64,000 bases of DNA from Stomorhina lunata (taxonomy: Eukaryota > Arthropoda > Insecta > Diptera > Rhiniidae): NCBI GenBank assembly GCA_933228675.1, contig OW121740.1:32488632-32552631 (forward strand), written 5' to 3'. The position numbers and the translations under genes are program-made. The notes below the pieces were generated by a model. The model saw only the letters and a list, made by a program, of their open reading frames with translations. It was not told the DNA's origin and made no database searches. Each line of letters starts with the position of its first letter. Positions within the stretch are counted from its first letter, which is position 1. This document shows, piece after piece, positions 48,720 to 60,815 of this stretch.

Positions 48720-51360
48720 CTAATCTTAACAATTTTTTAAATAAAAAAAATGTTAGATATTTTACATTTTTTTAGAAAACTTTTTGATAAAAATATTTTT
48801 CTTTGGGAAATTTTTTAATAAATTTTTTTTATAAAAAATTTTTCGATAAAAATATTATACTGTAAAAATTGAAAAAAAAAAATATATTTTGGTATCAAAA
48901 AACTTTCGAAAATTTTTTTTTTTAGAAAATTTTTGATAAAAAAAACTTTTTATAGAAAAATTTGATTAAAAAATATTTTATAAATAAAATTTTTATAGAA
49001 AAATTTTTAATAGAAAAAAAATTGTGCATGCAAGAATTTTCGATAAAAAAAATGCTAATAGAAAATTTTTTATTAAATTATTTTTTTTCAATTTTTGATA
49101 CGAAATTTTCTTACAAAAATTTTCGATAAAAAAATTTTATCCAAATTTGGGACATCAAACATTTAATTAAAAAGTTTTACTGTAGTGTATTGCACTAAGA
49201 ATCCCAATTTATTACAATTATTTATTATTGTAATAAATAGTTTTTTGATAAAACCAAAAAATGTTGGTGGGGAAACCTTTCCTCGACGCGTTTCGATGGT
49301 TGGTTAGACCATCTCATCAGGAGGATTATCCCTAATTCTAGACAGAGCGAAAACCTCACATTATGTATAATTTGAGGGACTGAATAAATACGAATTATTA
49401 TTGTGTCCAACAAATATCAACATAAAGCGCAGATTATCATCCGAACAGAAACACATATTTGTTGGACACAATAATAATTCGTATTTATTCAGTCCCTCAA
49501 ATTATACATAATGTGAGGTTTTCGCTCTGTCTAGAATTAGGGATAATCCTCCTGATGAGATGGTCTAACCAACCATCGAAACGCGTCGAGGAAAGGTTTC
49601 CCCACCAACATTTTTTGGTTTTATCAAAAAACTATTTATTACAATAATAAATAATTGTAATAAATTGGGATTCTTAGTGCAATACACTACAGTAAAACTT
49701 AAAAATTTTTAATAAAATTTTTTTTTAAATAAAAATATTGATAAATATTTCCTATGAAAAAATTTTTGATAAAAAAAATTATCTATAGAAAATTTTTCTA
49801 TAGAAAAATTTTTGATGAAAAAATTTCTGATAAAAAAATTTTCTATAGAAGAAATTCTAATAAATAATAAAAAAAAAATTCTATAGAAACATTTTTTATA
49901 AAAAATTTTCTATACAAACATTTTTGATAAAAAATTTTCTATACAAAAATTTTTGATAAAAAACTTTTCTATAGAAACATTTTCTATGCAAAAATTTTCG
50001 ATAAAAAAATTTTTAATAGAAAATTTTTAATAGAAAATTTTTTTATAAAAAATGTTCAATAAAAAGTTTTTGATAAAAAAAATTTCTACACAAAAATTTT
50101 CAATAAAAAAAAATTGTCTACAGAAAAATTTTCGATAAAAAATTTTCAATACAAAAATTGTCTTTAGAAAATTTTTTAATACAAAAATTTTCTATAGAAA
50201 AATTTTTGATGAAAAAATTTTCCATGGAAAAATAATTGATAAAAAAAATTTGCTACAGAAAAATGTTTAATGGAAACATTTTCTGTAGAAACATTTTTGA
50301 TAAAAAAATTTCTATAGAAAAATTTTTGATAAAAAATTTTCAATAGAATATTTTTTGGTAAAAAATTTTCGACAAAAAAATGTTTGATAAAAAAATTTCT
50401 ATACCAAAATTTTTGATAAAAAATTTTCTATAGAAAAATTGTTGATGAAAAAATTTTCTATACAAAAATTTTTGATAAAAAAATTTTCTTTAAAAAAATT
50501 TTCTTTAAAAAAATTTTTGATAAGTAATAAAAAAATTGTTCCATAGAAAAATTTTTGATAATAGAATTTTCTATAGAAAATTTTCTATGCGAAAATTTTC
50601 GATAAAAAAATTTTTAATAGAAAATTTTTGGATAAAAAATTTTCAATAGAAAATTTTTTATAAAAAATTTTCTATACAAAAATCTCCGATAAAAAAATTT
50701 TCTATAGAAAAATTTTTGATAAAAAAATTTTCTATAGAACAATTTTTGATGAAAAAATTTTCTATAGAAAAATTTTTGATAAAAAAATTTTTAAAAAAAC
50801 TTTTTGATGAAATAATTTTTTATTGAAAAAATTCTTTATAAAAACACTTTTGATGCAAAAATTTTCTATAGAAAAATTTTTGATAAAAAAATTTTCAATA
50901 GAAAATCTTTTGATAAAAAATTTTCTATGGAAAACGTTTTGATAAAAAAATTTTTGATAAAAAATTTTCCAAAAATTTTCGATAAAAAAATTTTTGATAA
51001 AAAAAATTTTCTATACAAAAATTTTCGATACAACAATTTTAAAAAATTTTCAATAGAAAATTTTTTGATAAAAAATTTTCAATAGAAATTTTTTGATAAA
51101 AAATGTTCAATAGAAAATTTTTCGATAAAAAATTTTCTAAAGAAAATTTTTTGATAAAAATATTCTATAGAAAATTTTTGATTAAAAATTTTATATAGAA
51201 AAATTTTTGATAAATAATAAAAAAAAAACTGTAGAAAAATTTTTGATAACAAAAGTTTTTATAGAAAAATTTTTGATAAAAAACTTTCTATACAAAAATC
51301 TTTTAAAAAAAATTTTCTATAGAAAAATTTTTAATAAAAATATTTTAAAAAAACTGAGTA
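48720..51360 (-). repeat. CTATAG minisatellite of element G copy 2
   Basis: On the minus strand the unit is TTTCTATAGAAAAATTTTT-type with ATCAAAAAT where copy 1 has ATCGAAAAT. It is more degenerate than copy 1 and is split by the foldback at 49172-49700. Confidence 0.8.
49172..49700. mobile_element. Perfect foldback element, 246-bp arms
   Basis: Left arm 49172-49417 and right arm 49455-49700 are exact reverse complements, separated by a 37-base loop. Ends read AAGTTTTACTGTAGTGTATT. The arms are AT-rich with a GC-richer block ('ggggaaacctttcctcgacg'). It interrupts the G minisatellite. Each arm has the same 62-codon open frame, which has no recognisable protein features and is probably chance. 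No mismatch in 246 bp means recent origin or gene conversion. Confidence 0.85.
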
Positions 51361-51493
51361 GAAAACTTTTTCTTTTTAAAACATCAGAACTACACATTGA
51401 AAAAAATACCTATCTTAGTTAAAAGTATAAAAAACGGCAACTCTGACGACGATTTTTTTGTTTTGTTCTCTTTATGCCGACCTCTACTTATAA

Positions 51494-52684
51494 AACCCAA
51501 TTCATAAGTCCACACTAGAGATAAGTTACTGATTTGATTTTTAATATTCATAATTTAATAAGTAAAATGTATGTATAAATTGTGGATAACTATATGTATG
51601 TATATCTGTCTATTATTATTGTGTTTGTAAGTTTGTTTATTTGTTTGTTTACGATTCATTCACGAATAAACAGCTGGACCGATTTCAATGAAGTTTTGAA
51701 TACATGTATATAGAATTTCGTCTTAAGGAAGAACAGGTAGGATAGGAGCTAGGGAATCTTTATACTACAAAATTATGTAAATATTCAAGTATTCTATGAA
51801 TTAAAAAATATTGTAAATAACACGGTCAAAACCGGGTCTCTACATCTACTTATCGAATAATTAACAAGATAATAATAATGTTATTTAATTAATGAAGTGA
51901 TTATGAGGAAATCTTTAATAAGCAAATTTAAAGTTAGATTATACAGAACAATACTATTTACATAATAAATGCACAAACTTAAGATTTTGTATGGATTTCA
52001 TATTGTTTATTAACTGTATAATGTGTAATCTATAATAAGTAATTATTATATCTTATAATGTTTTTAAGAGGAAGAAATTTTGTTTTTAGAATAATTTCTG
52101 AGAAGGTTTGGGGTAGGCTGTTTGCTTTTGTTAGAAATTGAATCAAATTATTATTTGAATTTGAAAATTGATGAACATTTAATACATCTGCTTGGCGGTA
52201 CAACTACACAGAAATCGCTGTCATATCTGTGGTTGACTGACAGGAACAAAGATTTTAAGATTTTTTATGGCTATGTTTTGAGGTATGGATTGATGTATTA
52301 AAATATAGCTGAGGACGTTTTATATAGGCATCAAAAGACAGCACTTATAACAAGGCGGGTTGGTAGGTTTTATTAAGATTTCTCTACAATTGTATATATG
52401 GGATTATGAAAGTGGAGAATTATAGATTTCCAGGAAACGAGCCAACATTTTCGGACTCATTTTTGTCTGATAATATTTTCTAAGATTCCGTGGCCAGAAC
52501 CTCTGGAAGAGTGAATTGTGTTACTTAAATTTTTTCTCAATTATATAAATATATGGGATTTGCTTAAAAGAGGACTCAAGATAATCAGGAACTAATGCAA
52601 CATGGGCAAACAAAGGGCAAATGTGGTATCGGATTGTAAAAGGTAAAGGCGACACACAGTAAAGGCGACGCAGAGTGTTCGATT
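51494..52684. other. AT-rich sequence, nothing recognised
   Basis: No supported feature. Confidence 0.5.
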
Positions 52685-53400
52685 CTTTAATCTAGCTGAC
52701 CAAAATTGATAACTTCGGAAGTAAATGGCGTATAAAGTTAAGTTTTTGATGTAAGACTTCTTACATTCAGCTAAAAATTGATACTGATGAAAAATTAGGA
52801 AAATCCCCCCACAGAAACGCCCACTATTCTTATGTACAGATTTTTTTTAGTTGATAATTTTGGAAATAAAAATCGTACGATGATGAAAATTTTTTATCGA
52901 AAAATTTTCTATTGAACATTTTTTATCAAAAAATTTCTATTGAAAATTTTTTATCAAAAAATTTTCTATTTAAAATTTTTTATCAAAAAATTTTCTATTG
53001 AAAATTTTTTATTAAAAAATTTCTATTGAAAATTTTTTATCAAAAAATTTTCTATTAAAAATTTGTTTAATCGAAAATTTTTTATCAAAATTTCCCTGTA
53101 AAAACTTGGAAAAATCCTTTTCTTATGTTAGAAATATAAAGTGTGTATAGCGTTTTATTTACCAATTGATAGCTTCGAAAATTAAAGGGATATAAAGATA
53201 AGTTTTTACACTTAGACTACCAGACCCCACATAATATTATGGCACAAATCTGGAAAAATCGGCATATAGACACGCCCACATTTTTAAAGGATTTTTTTTA
53301 TCGGAAATACAAGCTAGTGGACTGTGTGGCCCTCATAAAAGATCCATAAAAAAAATTGAAAAAAAAACGAATACAGACATGTCCACTTTCCATATGTAAA
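52685..53400 (+). repeat. Diverged duplication around a short CTATTGAAAA array
   Basis: 'Ccaaaattgataacttcgga...gtataaagttaagttttt' at 52690 is repeated in diverged form at 53160, about 470 bp away, and both are followed by 'acgcccac'. Between them, 52885-53100 is a small array of TTTTCTATTGAAAATTTTTT units resembling the element G minisatellite. Confidence 0.5.
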
Positions 53401-53445
53401 AATATTTAATTCTTAAACAATCTTATATCTCCATATCACCATATT

Positions 53446-54123
53446 ATATCACCATAGGTGGAGTATTATAGTATTATAGGTTTGTGATGATGTACACATA
53501 GAAATATTTGCCTTAGACCCACCGTTGAATATACCAATAGACTTAGAATCACCTTCTGAGTCAACTTACCGATATCAGTCCGTCCATCTGGCTGGCTGGC
53601 CTAGCTGGACCCCCATGTTAACCATGTAATCAAAGTACAGGTCGCAATTCTAAAAATAATTTGATGAAATTTGGTACAGATCATTTTTTTGATATTATAA
53701 CGACTGCTGAAATTCGTCAAAATTGGTCCATTATATATGGTACCTCCCATAGGTCCCACTTACCGGAATTGATATTTTGGCCATAAATATCAATATTTTT
53801 TCATTAAATTTAAAACTTATGTAAACCAAAATCACTGTATCAAATTTCGTTGAAATTGGTCCACATTTCACCATAGCTCCCATACAAACTCTTCAATCAA
53901 AATGCATAAATGGGAAAAATATGAATAAAACGCTCGTTAATCTGAAGATAATGACAATTTTAAGTTTATTTTTTGCATACATAATCTTGAGAAAATATTT
54001 GTATGATGAAAAAATTAAGCAAATTTTTGTTTCTATACACGAAAAAGAACACCTTTTATTTATCTTAGTACTGAAGGGTATCGTATAGTCGTGCTTGACC
54101 GACAATAGCACTTTCCTACTTGT
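53446..54123 (-). mobile_element. Family B (mini-me-like) copy
   Basis: Reads from the CACCATAGGTGG end at 53446 to the minus-strand start ACAAGTAGGAAAGTGC at 54123. It contains (GTCC/GTCT) and GGCTGGCTGG tracts at 53575-53605 and the interior modules 'atggtacctcccataggtcc' and 'ccatagctcccatacaaact'. It directly abuts a family A copy. Confidence 0.7.
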
Positions 54124-54745
54124 TATACCCACCATCAAAAAGAATGGGGGGTATACCGAGATTGTCATTCCATTTGTAATAGTCTTAATATTGGCTCAAA
54201 ACCAAGAACGATATATATTCTGAATCCTTATGAAATTCTAAGACGATGAGCGATGTCCGTCTGTCTGCCCGTCTGTCTGTTGTCGGTACGATAAAACCTT
54301 AACGAAAAGATATAGGTCACTGAAATTTAGCATATAACCTCGTCTAGGCTAATCGCTTATTTGCTACTAAATGACAAATTATAATAGCTATGATGACAAA
54401 ATTTGTTATCTAGAAGTTTTACATAAGCCTTAGACAGCATATAACAGCATATATTTCATTGAAATCGGTTCACATTTAATCATGGCTCCCATACAAAAAA
54501 CTTACGGAAACAGCCTAAACTCCACCTGAAATTCACTTAAATGCCAATAAATGATAAACTGTAAGAGCTTACACTAAATTTAGCAGTCTTATGTGACTGC
54601 AAGCCAGTGTGCAAAATTTTGATACAATCGGTCACCATTTGACCATAGATCCCATATAAAAAACTTACAGAAACACAAAAATACAAACAAAAGGAGGTTT
54701 ATGTGCGTCTGTCCGTCAGATAAAAACGCGACATCTCCTTAACTA
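54124..54745 (-). mobile_element. Family A (mini-me-like) copy, 5'-truncated
   Basis: Starts with the TATACCCACCATC...GGGGGGTATA hairpin, has a short GTCTGTCTGCCC tract near 54255, and ends within the 'tccttaactacaa' module near 54745. The TTCGGCTGTGCCGAA end is missing. Confidence 0.65.
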
Positions 54746-56135
54746 CAACTGAAAAAGTGGGATTGTTTTAAAGGATAATTCCAGATTACCAGGAAACAAG
54801 TCAAGATAGATACATCAATAGTGATTTAGGTCATACATTTCCATGATTTGAACTAAAAAGTTCACAGGTAAATATGCGTTAATAAGCTCTCCAATACTCG
54901 TTGGAATTTATGTTCAGATTTGTATTACAAAACAAATATGTATTTAAATTTTAGTCCCTTGTCATTTTAAATCACACAACTGCTCACCTAAAGTAACCAC
55001 ATAACTTCTGTTTATTAAATATGCTTCTGATAAAAGTTTCCTTTCAAAGTGAATATCTCATTTTTCTAAGACATAAAAAAGATTACTCACATATATATTT
55101 TTTTTAACCTCTAGCAAAGTCTAAGTACTCTGTGTGGATACATTTTAATGTCAACAGTGTTACTTTTTTTTATCAAAATTATCATTCTACTTTTTTTTGT
55201 AGTTGTTCTTTTAAAAGAACATTCAGTAAATAACCTCAAGTTACACCGGCATAAATATTTATATGAGATATTACACATCACATTATACTGAGACATGAAA
55301 GAGGATGAACATTTAATTTGAAACGTGCATGAAAAACAAAAATAATATTAATGTTGTCAGTAATATTAGAATAAGTTAAATTTTGTAGAAATTTTTTGGT
55401 GCATTGAATTAAATTACTCCTAAATTTTTGTTGCTTCTACTTTTCAGTCAGAAGACCTGCGTATTGTATTGTATTTGAAAGAGAAATACTCTAAAGGAAA
55501 CGGCTCTCTTAATATTCCAAATATTCAAAAGGGAAACGGAAATGAAACAAACAGCTGTTGGTTTTTTGAAACTGCTGAATGAAACTGAAACCATTTGAGA
55601 AATTCGGAGTTGGTTTATATTTTCTTTGGCTATACAAATCTCTTGGGATCATTAGTGCCTTTAAGGTTGCTGTTTCGTTAACATGAACATAATATTTGTT
55701 TTTTTTATTTTTCTTTTATTGTCTTATTTTTATGTTGAACTTATGTTATGAAAAAGTCGTAAAATATATTAGAACATGCTGAAACACTTAAAAACACTTT
55801 GGACCTAAACCAAAGTCAAACCAACTTGTTTGGAGTTTTTTCTTTTTGTTTTTAATTTTTGTTCATTTTAGTTTTGTATGAGATAAACGTATGAGAACAG
55901 TGATGGACGGAAATGGTAAAGCTGATTTAATTAGAAATATTTAAAATAAAAAAAGCTGTTTTTATACCCTATGCCTATGTTTATTCTGAAGTGTGTAATG
56001 CATAGAATTTTTGGTCAAAAATCCATCTTCAAATATACTAATAATTACATCATATAAGAAAAATTTGGCTAACACAAGCAACTTTTGACTAGGTTGAACA
56101 ACGTATAATTTTAAAAACTAAAATTTTAATTAAAA
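54746..56135. other. AT-rich sequence, nothing recognised
   Basis: No gene, RNA or repeat end supported. Confidence 0.5.
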
Positions 56136-56400
56136 ACGGAGATATTGAAGAGCTCCGTAAAACATATCTCGACCTATCCAATAAAATAAAAAAGGCTGTA
56201 AGAAATGACAAGACGAAATGAAAGTGGATAGACGAACACGAGAGCTAAGGTTATTTAGCTACAAGTAAAGGCAACATGAATACCTTATACAATATATTAA
56301 AGTCGTTGTTTGGCAATTCTAAAGGCTAACAACCCTTTGGAATTATAAGGGCCGATGTTGATTTTGAATAAAACACAAATTACACAGGTCTACATGAAAC
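56136..56400 (+). pseudogene. Non-LTR retrotransposon relic (linker before RT)
   Basis: Frame fragments read LRKTYLDLSNKIKKAVRNDK, KWIDEHES and SKGNMNTLYNILKSLFGNSK. This is the region between endonuclease and reverse transcriptase in the common insect elements that also gave the 8.9 kb relic. It is cut at 56401 by a family B copy. Confidence 0.6.
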
Positions 56401-56401
56401 A

Positions 56402-57142
56402 AATAAGAAAGTGATATAGTCGGTCAAGCCCGACCATACGATACCCTTCACCACAAAGGTCAAAGGTGTTATTTTTCCTGAATAAAGATAAATATTTGCT
56501 AAATTTTGCCATCATACAAACATTTTCTCAAAACTTATATACTAAAGCTACTTCCGACATTTGGACTTATATGAGAGCAAGGGTCAAATGTGGACCGATT
56601 ATTTCAAAATTTGGCAAATAAATTACAGTTAAAATTATGTATGTAAAAAATAAACTTAAATTTTCATTATCTTCAGATTTACAAGCGTTTTAGTCTTATT
56701 TAGTGCGTTTTTAAAGAAAAGTTTGTATGGGAGCTATGGTCAAATATGGACCGATTTTAACAAAATTTGGTACAGTGATTTTAGTTTCCATAAGCAGTGT
56801 TTAATTTAAATTTCATGAAAAAATATGGATATTTGTGGCCAATATATCAATTCCGGGAAGTGGGATCTATGGGAGGCACCATAAATAATGAACCGATTTT
56901 GACGAATTTCAATAGCCATGGTCCCATTATTAAAAAAATGATCTTGCGGCCTGTAGTTTGATTACAATGTTTACATGGGGGTCCAGCCAGCCAGCCAGAC
57001 GGACGGACGGACGTACGGACATCGCTAAGTCGACTCAGAAAGTGATTCTAAGCCTATTGGTATACTAAGACTAATTTCCATGCGTTACATACATCAGCAC
57101 AAATTTATAATACCCTTCCACCTATGGTGGTGAAGGGTATAA
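56402..57142 (+). mobile_element. Family B (mini-me-like) copy
   Basis: Starts AAATAAGAAAGTGATATAGT with the GGTCAAGCCCGACC hairpin. Contains 'gccatcatacaaacattttc', 'gggagctatggtcaaatat', and a CCAGCCAGCCAG then (GGAC)n tract at 56980-57015. Ends with a CACCTATGGTGGTGAAGGGTATA hairpin. Confidence 0.75.
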
Positions 57143-57172
57143 TGAAAAAAATGCATGGGGTTACTTTATGTT

Positions 57173-57215
57173 TTGAGGCCCTTTGCTCCACTGGGAGTCA
57201 AGGATAACAGAAGAA
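57173..57215 (+). repeat. Short dispersed motif, copy 2
   Basis: 'Gaggccctttgctccactgg' then 'gagtcaaggataacagaaga', about 40 bp. Closely matches 27848 and 59906. Origin not recognised; possibly a retroelement end. Confidence 0.6.
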
Positions 57216-57329
57216 GAATACTTTTTGTTTTCTTATAGATTTTGAACTTAAAAAAACAAAAAAAAAACATTCAAAACATTAAAAACATTCTATCACATCC
57301 GCAACCACCCACAGAGTGTTAACATTTCT

Positions 57330-57540
57330 TATATGGGCAAAAATGGGAGTACTTTTTGTATTGCCTAAATTTTAACCACGAAGAATTGATTTTTTTTTTT
57401 AAAAAGAAAACTAAACTAGCCTTATTTTCAGTTATCAAAAAAAAATGTATAAAGCATTTTTGGAGTTATTGCAACTTTCCCCGTAAATTCATGTTCTTGA
57501 CGACATGTCTAAGGAAATGCAGTAAAAATTTAACTTAAGA
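57330..57540 (+). mobile_element. Family D fragment
   Basis: 'Ttttggagttattgcaactttcccc' with the following 'cgacatgtctaaggaaatgca' resembles 34688-34755. Short and diverged. Confidence 0.35.
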
Positions 57541-58050
57541 ATAAATAAACTTCTAAGTGCGAAATGATTTAAAATTCTATGTCCGATAAGTACTAAATAG
57601 ATGAGTTATTTTCAAAATATAAAATAACTTACTTAGTTTCATGCCCATTTCTCAGCCGGTTTCAAAAATGATTTTTATATTTTTGAAAACTTTGTTCAAC
57701 AAATTTTAAAAATTATTAATTTTCTTTCCAGTGTCATAACATCAGCTAAAGGGAAAAAAGAAAAAAAAGAAAAACTTAGGCTGATATCTTGAACCATTCC
57801 GACGAATTAGCAAATTGAAATCGCTCATTGTCTGAGAAAAGTAAAACTTGTTCCAATTGAAATGTTGTCGTGGAAGTTATTATTATTGTCGAGAAAATAT
57901 AAGCTTTTAGTAATGAAACAAAAAAAAATATTAAAAGAAATCTTTTACATAGTTTTTTTTGAGATAAAAATACTAGGGGTTGGTGTAGTTATATTACCTA
58001 TAGTATTTATTAGTTGTAAACAATACTTCAAAATATAATTTCAAATTAAA
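57541..58050. other. AT-rich sequence with a diverged repeat
   Basis: About 57800-57900 ('gctcattgtctgag', 'ttccaattgaaatgttgtcgt') matches 62060-62110 in diverged form. Otherwise nothing recognised. Confidence 0.35.
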
Positions 58051-58766
58051 ACTTCACCATCATAGGTGGAAAGGGTATTATAAGTTTGTGCTGATGTATG
58101 TAACGCAAAGAAATATTTGTCCTAGACCCAACTTTTAGTATACCAATAGGCTTAGAATCACTTTCTAAGACCATGTAATCAACGTTCTGCTCACACTTCT
58201 AAAGATAATTTGATGAAATTTGCAACAGGTCATTTTTTTTTGATAATTGCTATTGAAATTCGTCAAAATCGGTCCCTTATTTATGGTACCTCCCATAGGT
58301 CTCACTTCCCGGAATTGATATATTGGCCACAAATATCAATATTTTTTCATGAAATTTAACTCAAATGCTGCTTATGTAAACTTAAATCAAAGTACCAAAT
58401 TTCGTTTAAATCGGTCCACATTTGACCGTAGCTCCCATACAAACTCTTCTGTCAAAACGCACTAAATGAAACAAAAATTACTAAAGCGCTCGTAATTGTG
58501 ATTATAAGAAGAATTTTAAGTTTATTTTTTTCATACATCGTTTCTGTAGCAACAGTTGTCAATCTGACAAATTTCGAGATAATCGGTCCACTTTGACCCT
58601 AGCTCTTATATAATTCCAACTAACGGAAACAGCTTAAATATATGAGTTTTTAGAAAATGTTTGTATGATGGCAAAATTTAGCAAATATTTATCTTTATAC
58701 AGGGAAAAGAACACCTTTGACCTTAGTGGTGAATGGTATCGTATGGTCGGGTTTGACCTTACTTGT
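58051..58766 (-). mobile_element. Family B (mini-me-like) copy without the GTCY tract
   Basis: Reads from ACTTCACCATCATAGGTGG to the minus-strand start (ACAAGTAAGGTCAAACCCGACC) at 58766. The (GTCY)n and CCAGCC tracts are deleted between 'cactttctaagacc' and 'atgtaatcaacg'. Confidence 0.7.
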
Positions 58767-59235
58767 TTTTATAAATTTTTGTATTTGAATTTGCTGAAAA
58801 TCCTAATACTAGACACAAATTTTCATTTTGTAAACCATTTTTATTATTATTGCCGTTTCTATTTATTATAATAATATTGAACCATAAATTATGTATGGAA
58901 CAAAATATTGCCTTTAGTGTATCGAATTATCTCATCCTTTAGCTAACCTCAAAGAAGGAAGTCCTACAGGGTCAAATCACATGCATAGTCACCACGTAAG
59001 ATAACACGAGTTAAGGTGAATGGCTCTTAAACCACATTATATCGCGAACAGCAACAATATTTTTTGCAGTACGAGCATGCACTTGCGTTTTCACATCTCC
59101 TATTGAACCGGTTTGCTTAAATTTTTCCACGATTTTTCATATTTTTCTAATTTTCCGATAATAACACCAACAGTGTTACCTTGAGTAGTAGTTGTACTCT
59201 TCTTTCAATTCTGGCTAAAAAATTAAATGCTGGAT
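58767..59235. other. Unassigned sequence
   Basis: No supported feature. Confidence 0.45.
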
Positions 59236-59505
59236 GTAGCACTTCAAGTCATCCTATCGGATAAACACCACTAATGGAAGTGCATAATGAAATCGATCAT
59301 GACAGTATATTTATTGGAATTTCAGACAATCCACCAACAAAAGAACGCCACTAACAGTCTTAAAAGCAACAAGCCCCCAAACAATGACAATATCTACGTA
59401 AAGATGCTTTCACGTGATGTTGAATTATCAGGGAGATTATGTCCCATATTTGTCCGTGAAATATGGGAAGAAGAAACTTTGCCAAACACCTGGGGCCAAA
59501 TTACG
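59236..59505 (+). pseudogene. Non-LTR reverse transcriptase relic (domain start)
   Basis: Frames give EIDHDSIFIGISDNPPTK and, after a shift, SLKSNKPPNNDNIYVKML and DVELSGRLCPIFVREIWEEETLPNTW. These are the 'NNKAPG.D.I..E' and 'WEEE.LP..W' steps of the RT domain start. The match ends where element E begins. Confidence 0.65.
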
Positions 59506-59796
59506 GCATTCGATATCGATAGAAATCTTAGATATTTTCAAAACATTTGTATAGCATACTTTAAGGATAACCAAAATTATTAAAAAGATGCATAGTTTAC
59601 TATATTTTTTTTGAAGTTATTTGCCAAAAGATGAACAATAGTAAAAGAGTTTTAATTGAACAACATATATTTTTAAAAACTAATCAAAATGGATACCAAA
59701 TTTCAATAAACTTTTTGCATCAAAGTAACTTTGAACATCCCTAAAGTATACTTCACAATATTCGCTTAAAAGTCTGAGTTTTCGATCGATATCGAA
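59492..59796. mobile_element. TIR element E, copy 2
   Basis: Inverted ends TTCGATATCGATAGAAA (59509) and TTTCGATCGATATCGAA (to 59796). The interior shares 'aaaacatttgtatagcatac' with copy 1 but is about 200 bp shorter, as if internally deleted. Confidence 0.5.
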
Positions 59797-60439
59797 ATTA
59801 TTGTTCTTTTTGGAGAAAGTCAATTTATGCGGGGTAACAAGCAACAAATTATTCATGGAATGACGTGTGCCTAATATCTCGCAATATAGTCCAATATTAA
59901 AGGATGGTTGAGGCCCTATGCTCCACTGGGAGTCAGGGATATCACAAGAAGTACAAATTTTATCAACGACCGAAAAATATGAAATATTAAATGAAAAGAC
60001 TGGTTTTAGACCACGTCTTTGCAGAAAGAGCCATCTACAGAGAGGTCCATAATGTCCATAATGAAATGTATTCCAGGCTCTTTAATGTTTTAAAGGATCT
60101 TTACCGAGACCCTTATGTTAAGCTTTTTTATAAGACAAATAAAAAATAGCCTTTCGTTTATACTCCGGAAGGGGTAAGTAACTAACCTCAAGTAGTTAAG
60201 CGTGGAACTTTTTCTAAGATATAAATAGGAAATTAGGGAAAAGAAATGCCTATTCCGAACAAAAAAAGAAAAGAAAGAAATGGACAAACATTTAAAGAGA
60301 AATTTATAAAGCTATACTCTAATGGTTTTGGCGATTACATCTTCACCTATAAGGACGACCAAGGTTGACCAGATACAAAAAGTGTAAAATTACGGAAGAA
60401 GCTCTTCTGAAATTATTATTGTGAAGCGAATACTACAAA
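59797..60439. other. Unassigned sequence with dispersed motif copy 3
   Basis: At 59906-59950 is 'gaggccctatgctccactgg' then 'gagtcagggatatcacaaga'. Nothing else recognised. Confidence 0.4.
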
Positions 60440-60815
60440 GATTTAATAATTGAACAAATTAATGATGACGGCATTACTTGCCCGAAATGAGGTTAGAATA
60501 GCAATAACTCGGCTAGCAAATAACAAAGCTTAGGGTGCGAAAAATTGCTAGCTGTGTTTTTGATAAAGTTCATGTTTTTGCTTATAAAAGCCATATGATT
60601 TTAAAAACTTATACTAGACGATTGAGATCTCAGTTTTAATAGTCCAGTGCACAAAAAAAAAAATAAACATTTGTAGAGGTATAAGCCTGCTTACAATTGA
60701 ATATTAGATACTGTCGACCATACTATCTAAAATGCTAAAACCCAAAGTTAAGGAAATAATTGGTATGTGGCTTTAGCGAGGTAAATGTACCACTGACCAC
60801 ATCTTCAATTTACTT
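60440..60815 (+). pseudogene. Second non-LTR reverse transcriptase relic
   Basis: Fragments read EVRIAITRLANNKA and, about 280 bases on, RGKCTTDHIFN, matching the 'I..LK.NKA.G' and 'F..GKSTTD.IF' steps of insect non-LTR reverse transcriptases. It covers part of the same domain as 59236-59505, so it belongs to a different element copy. Confidence 0.55.

Larger units (their letters stand above)
47116..51493 (-). mobile_element. Composite minisatellite element G, copy 2 (interrupted)
   Basis: Inverted relative to copy 1. From 51493 downwards it has the unique end (TTATAAGTAGAGGTCGG, 'aaagagaacaaaacaaa', 'agagttgccgttttt'), then the minisatellite 51360-48720, then the other unique end ('gcagcaccaaccgactttgc' to 'tcggcttctggtggtatga', TGGTTATAA at 47116). 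Two insertions break it: TE1 at 47385-48664 and a 529-bp foldback at 49172-49700. Without these it is about 2.57 kb, close to copy 1. CTTATAA occurs directly repeated at both ends. Confidence 0.65.

Noticed and set aside
49225..49647. Identical 62-codon frames on opposite strands
   Set aside because: They arise from the two arms of the perfect inverted repeat and show no domain or codon signal.
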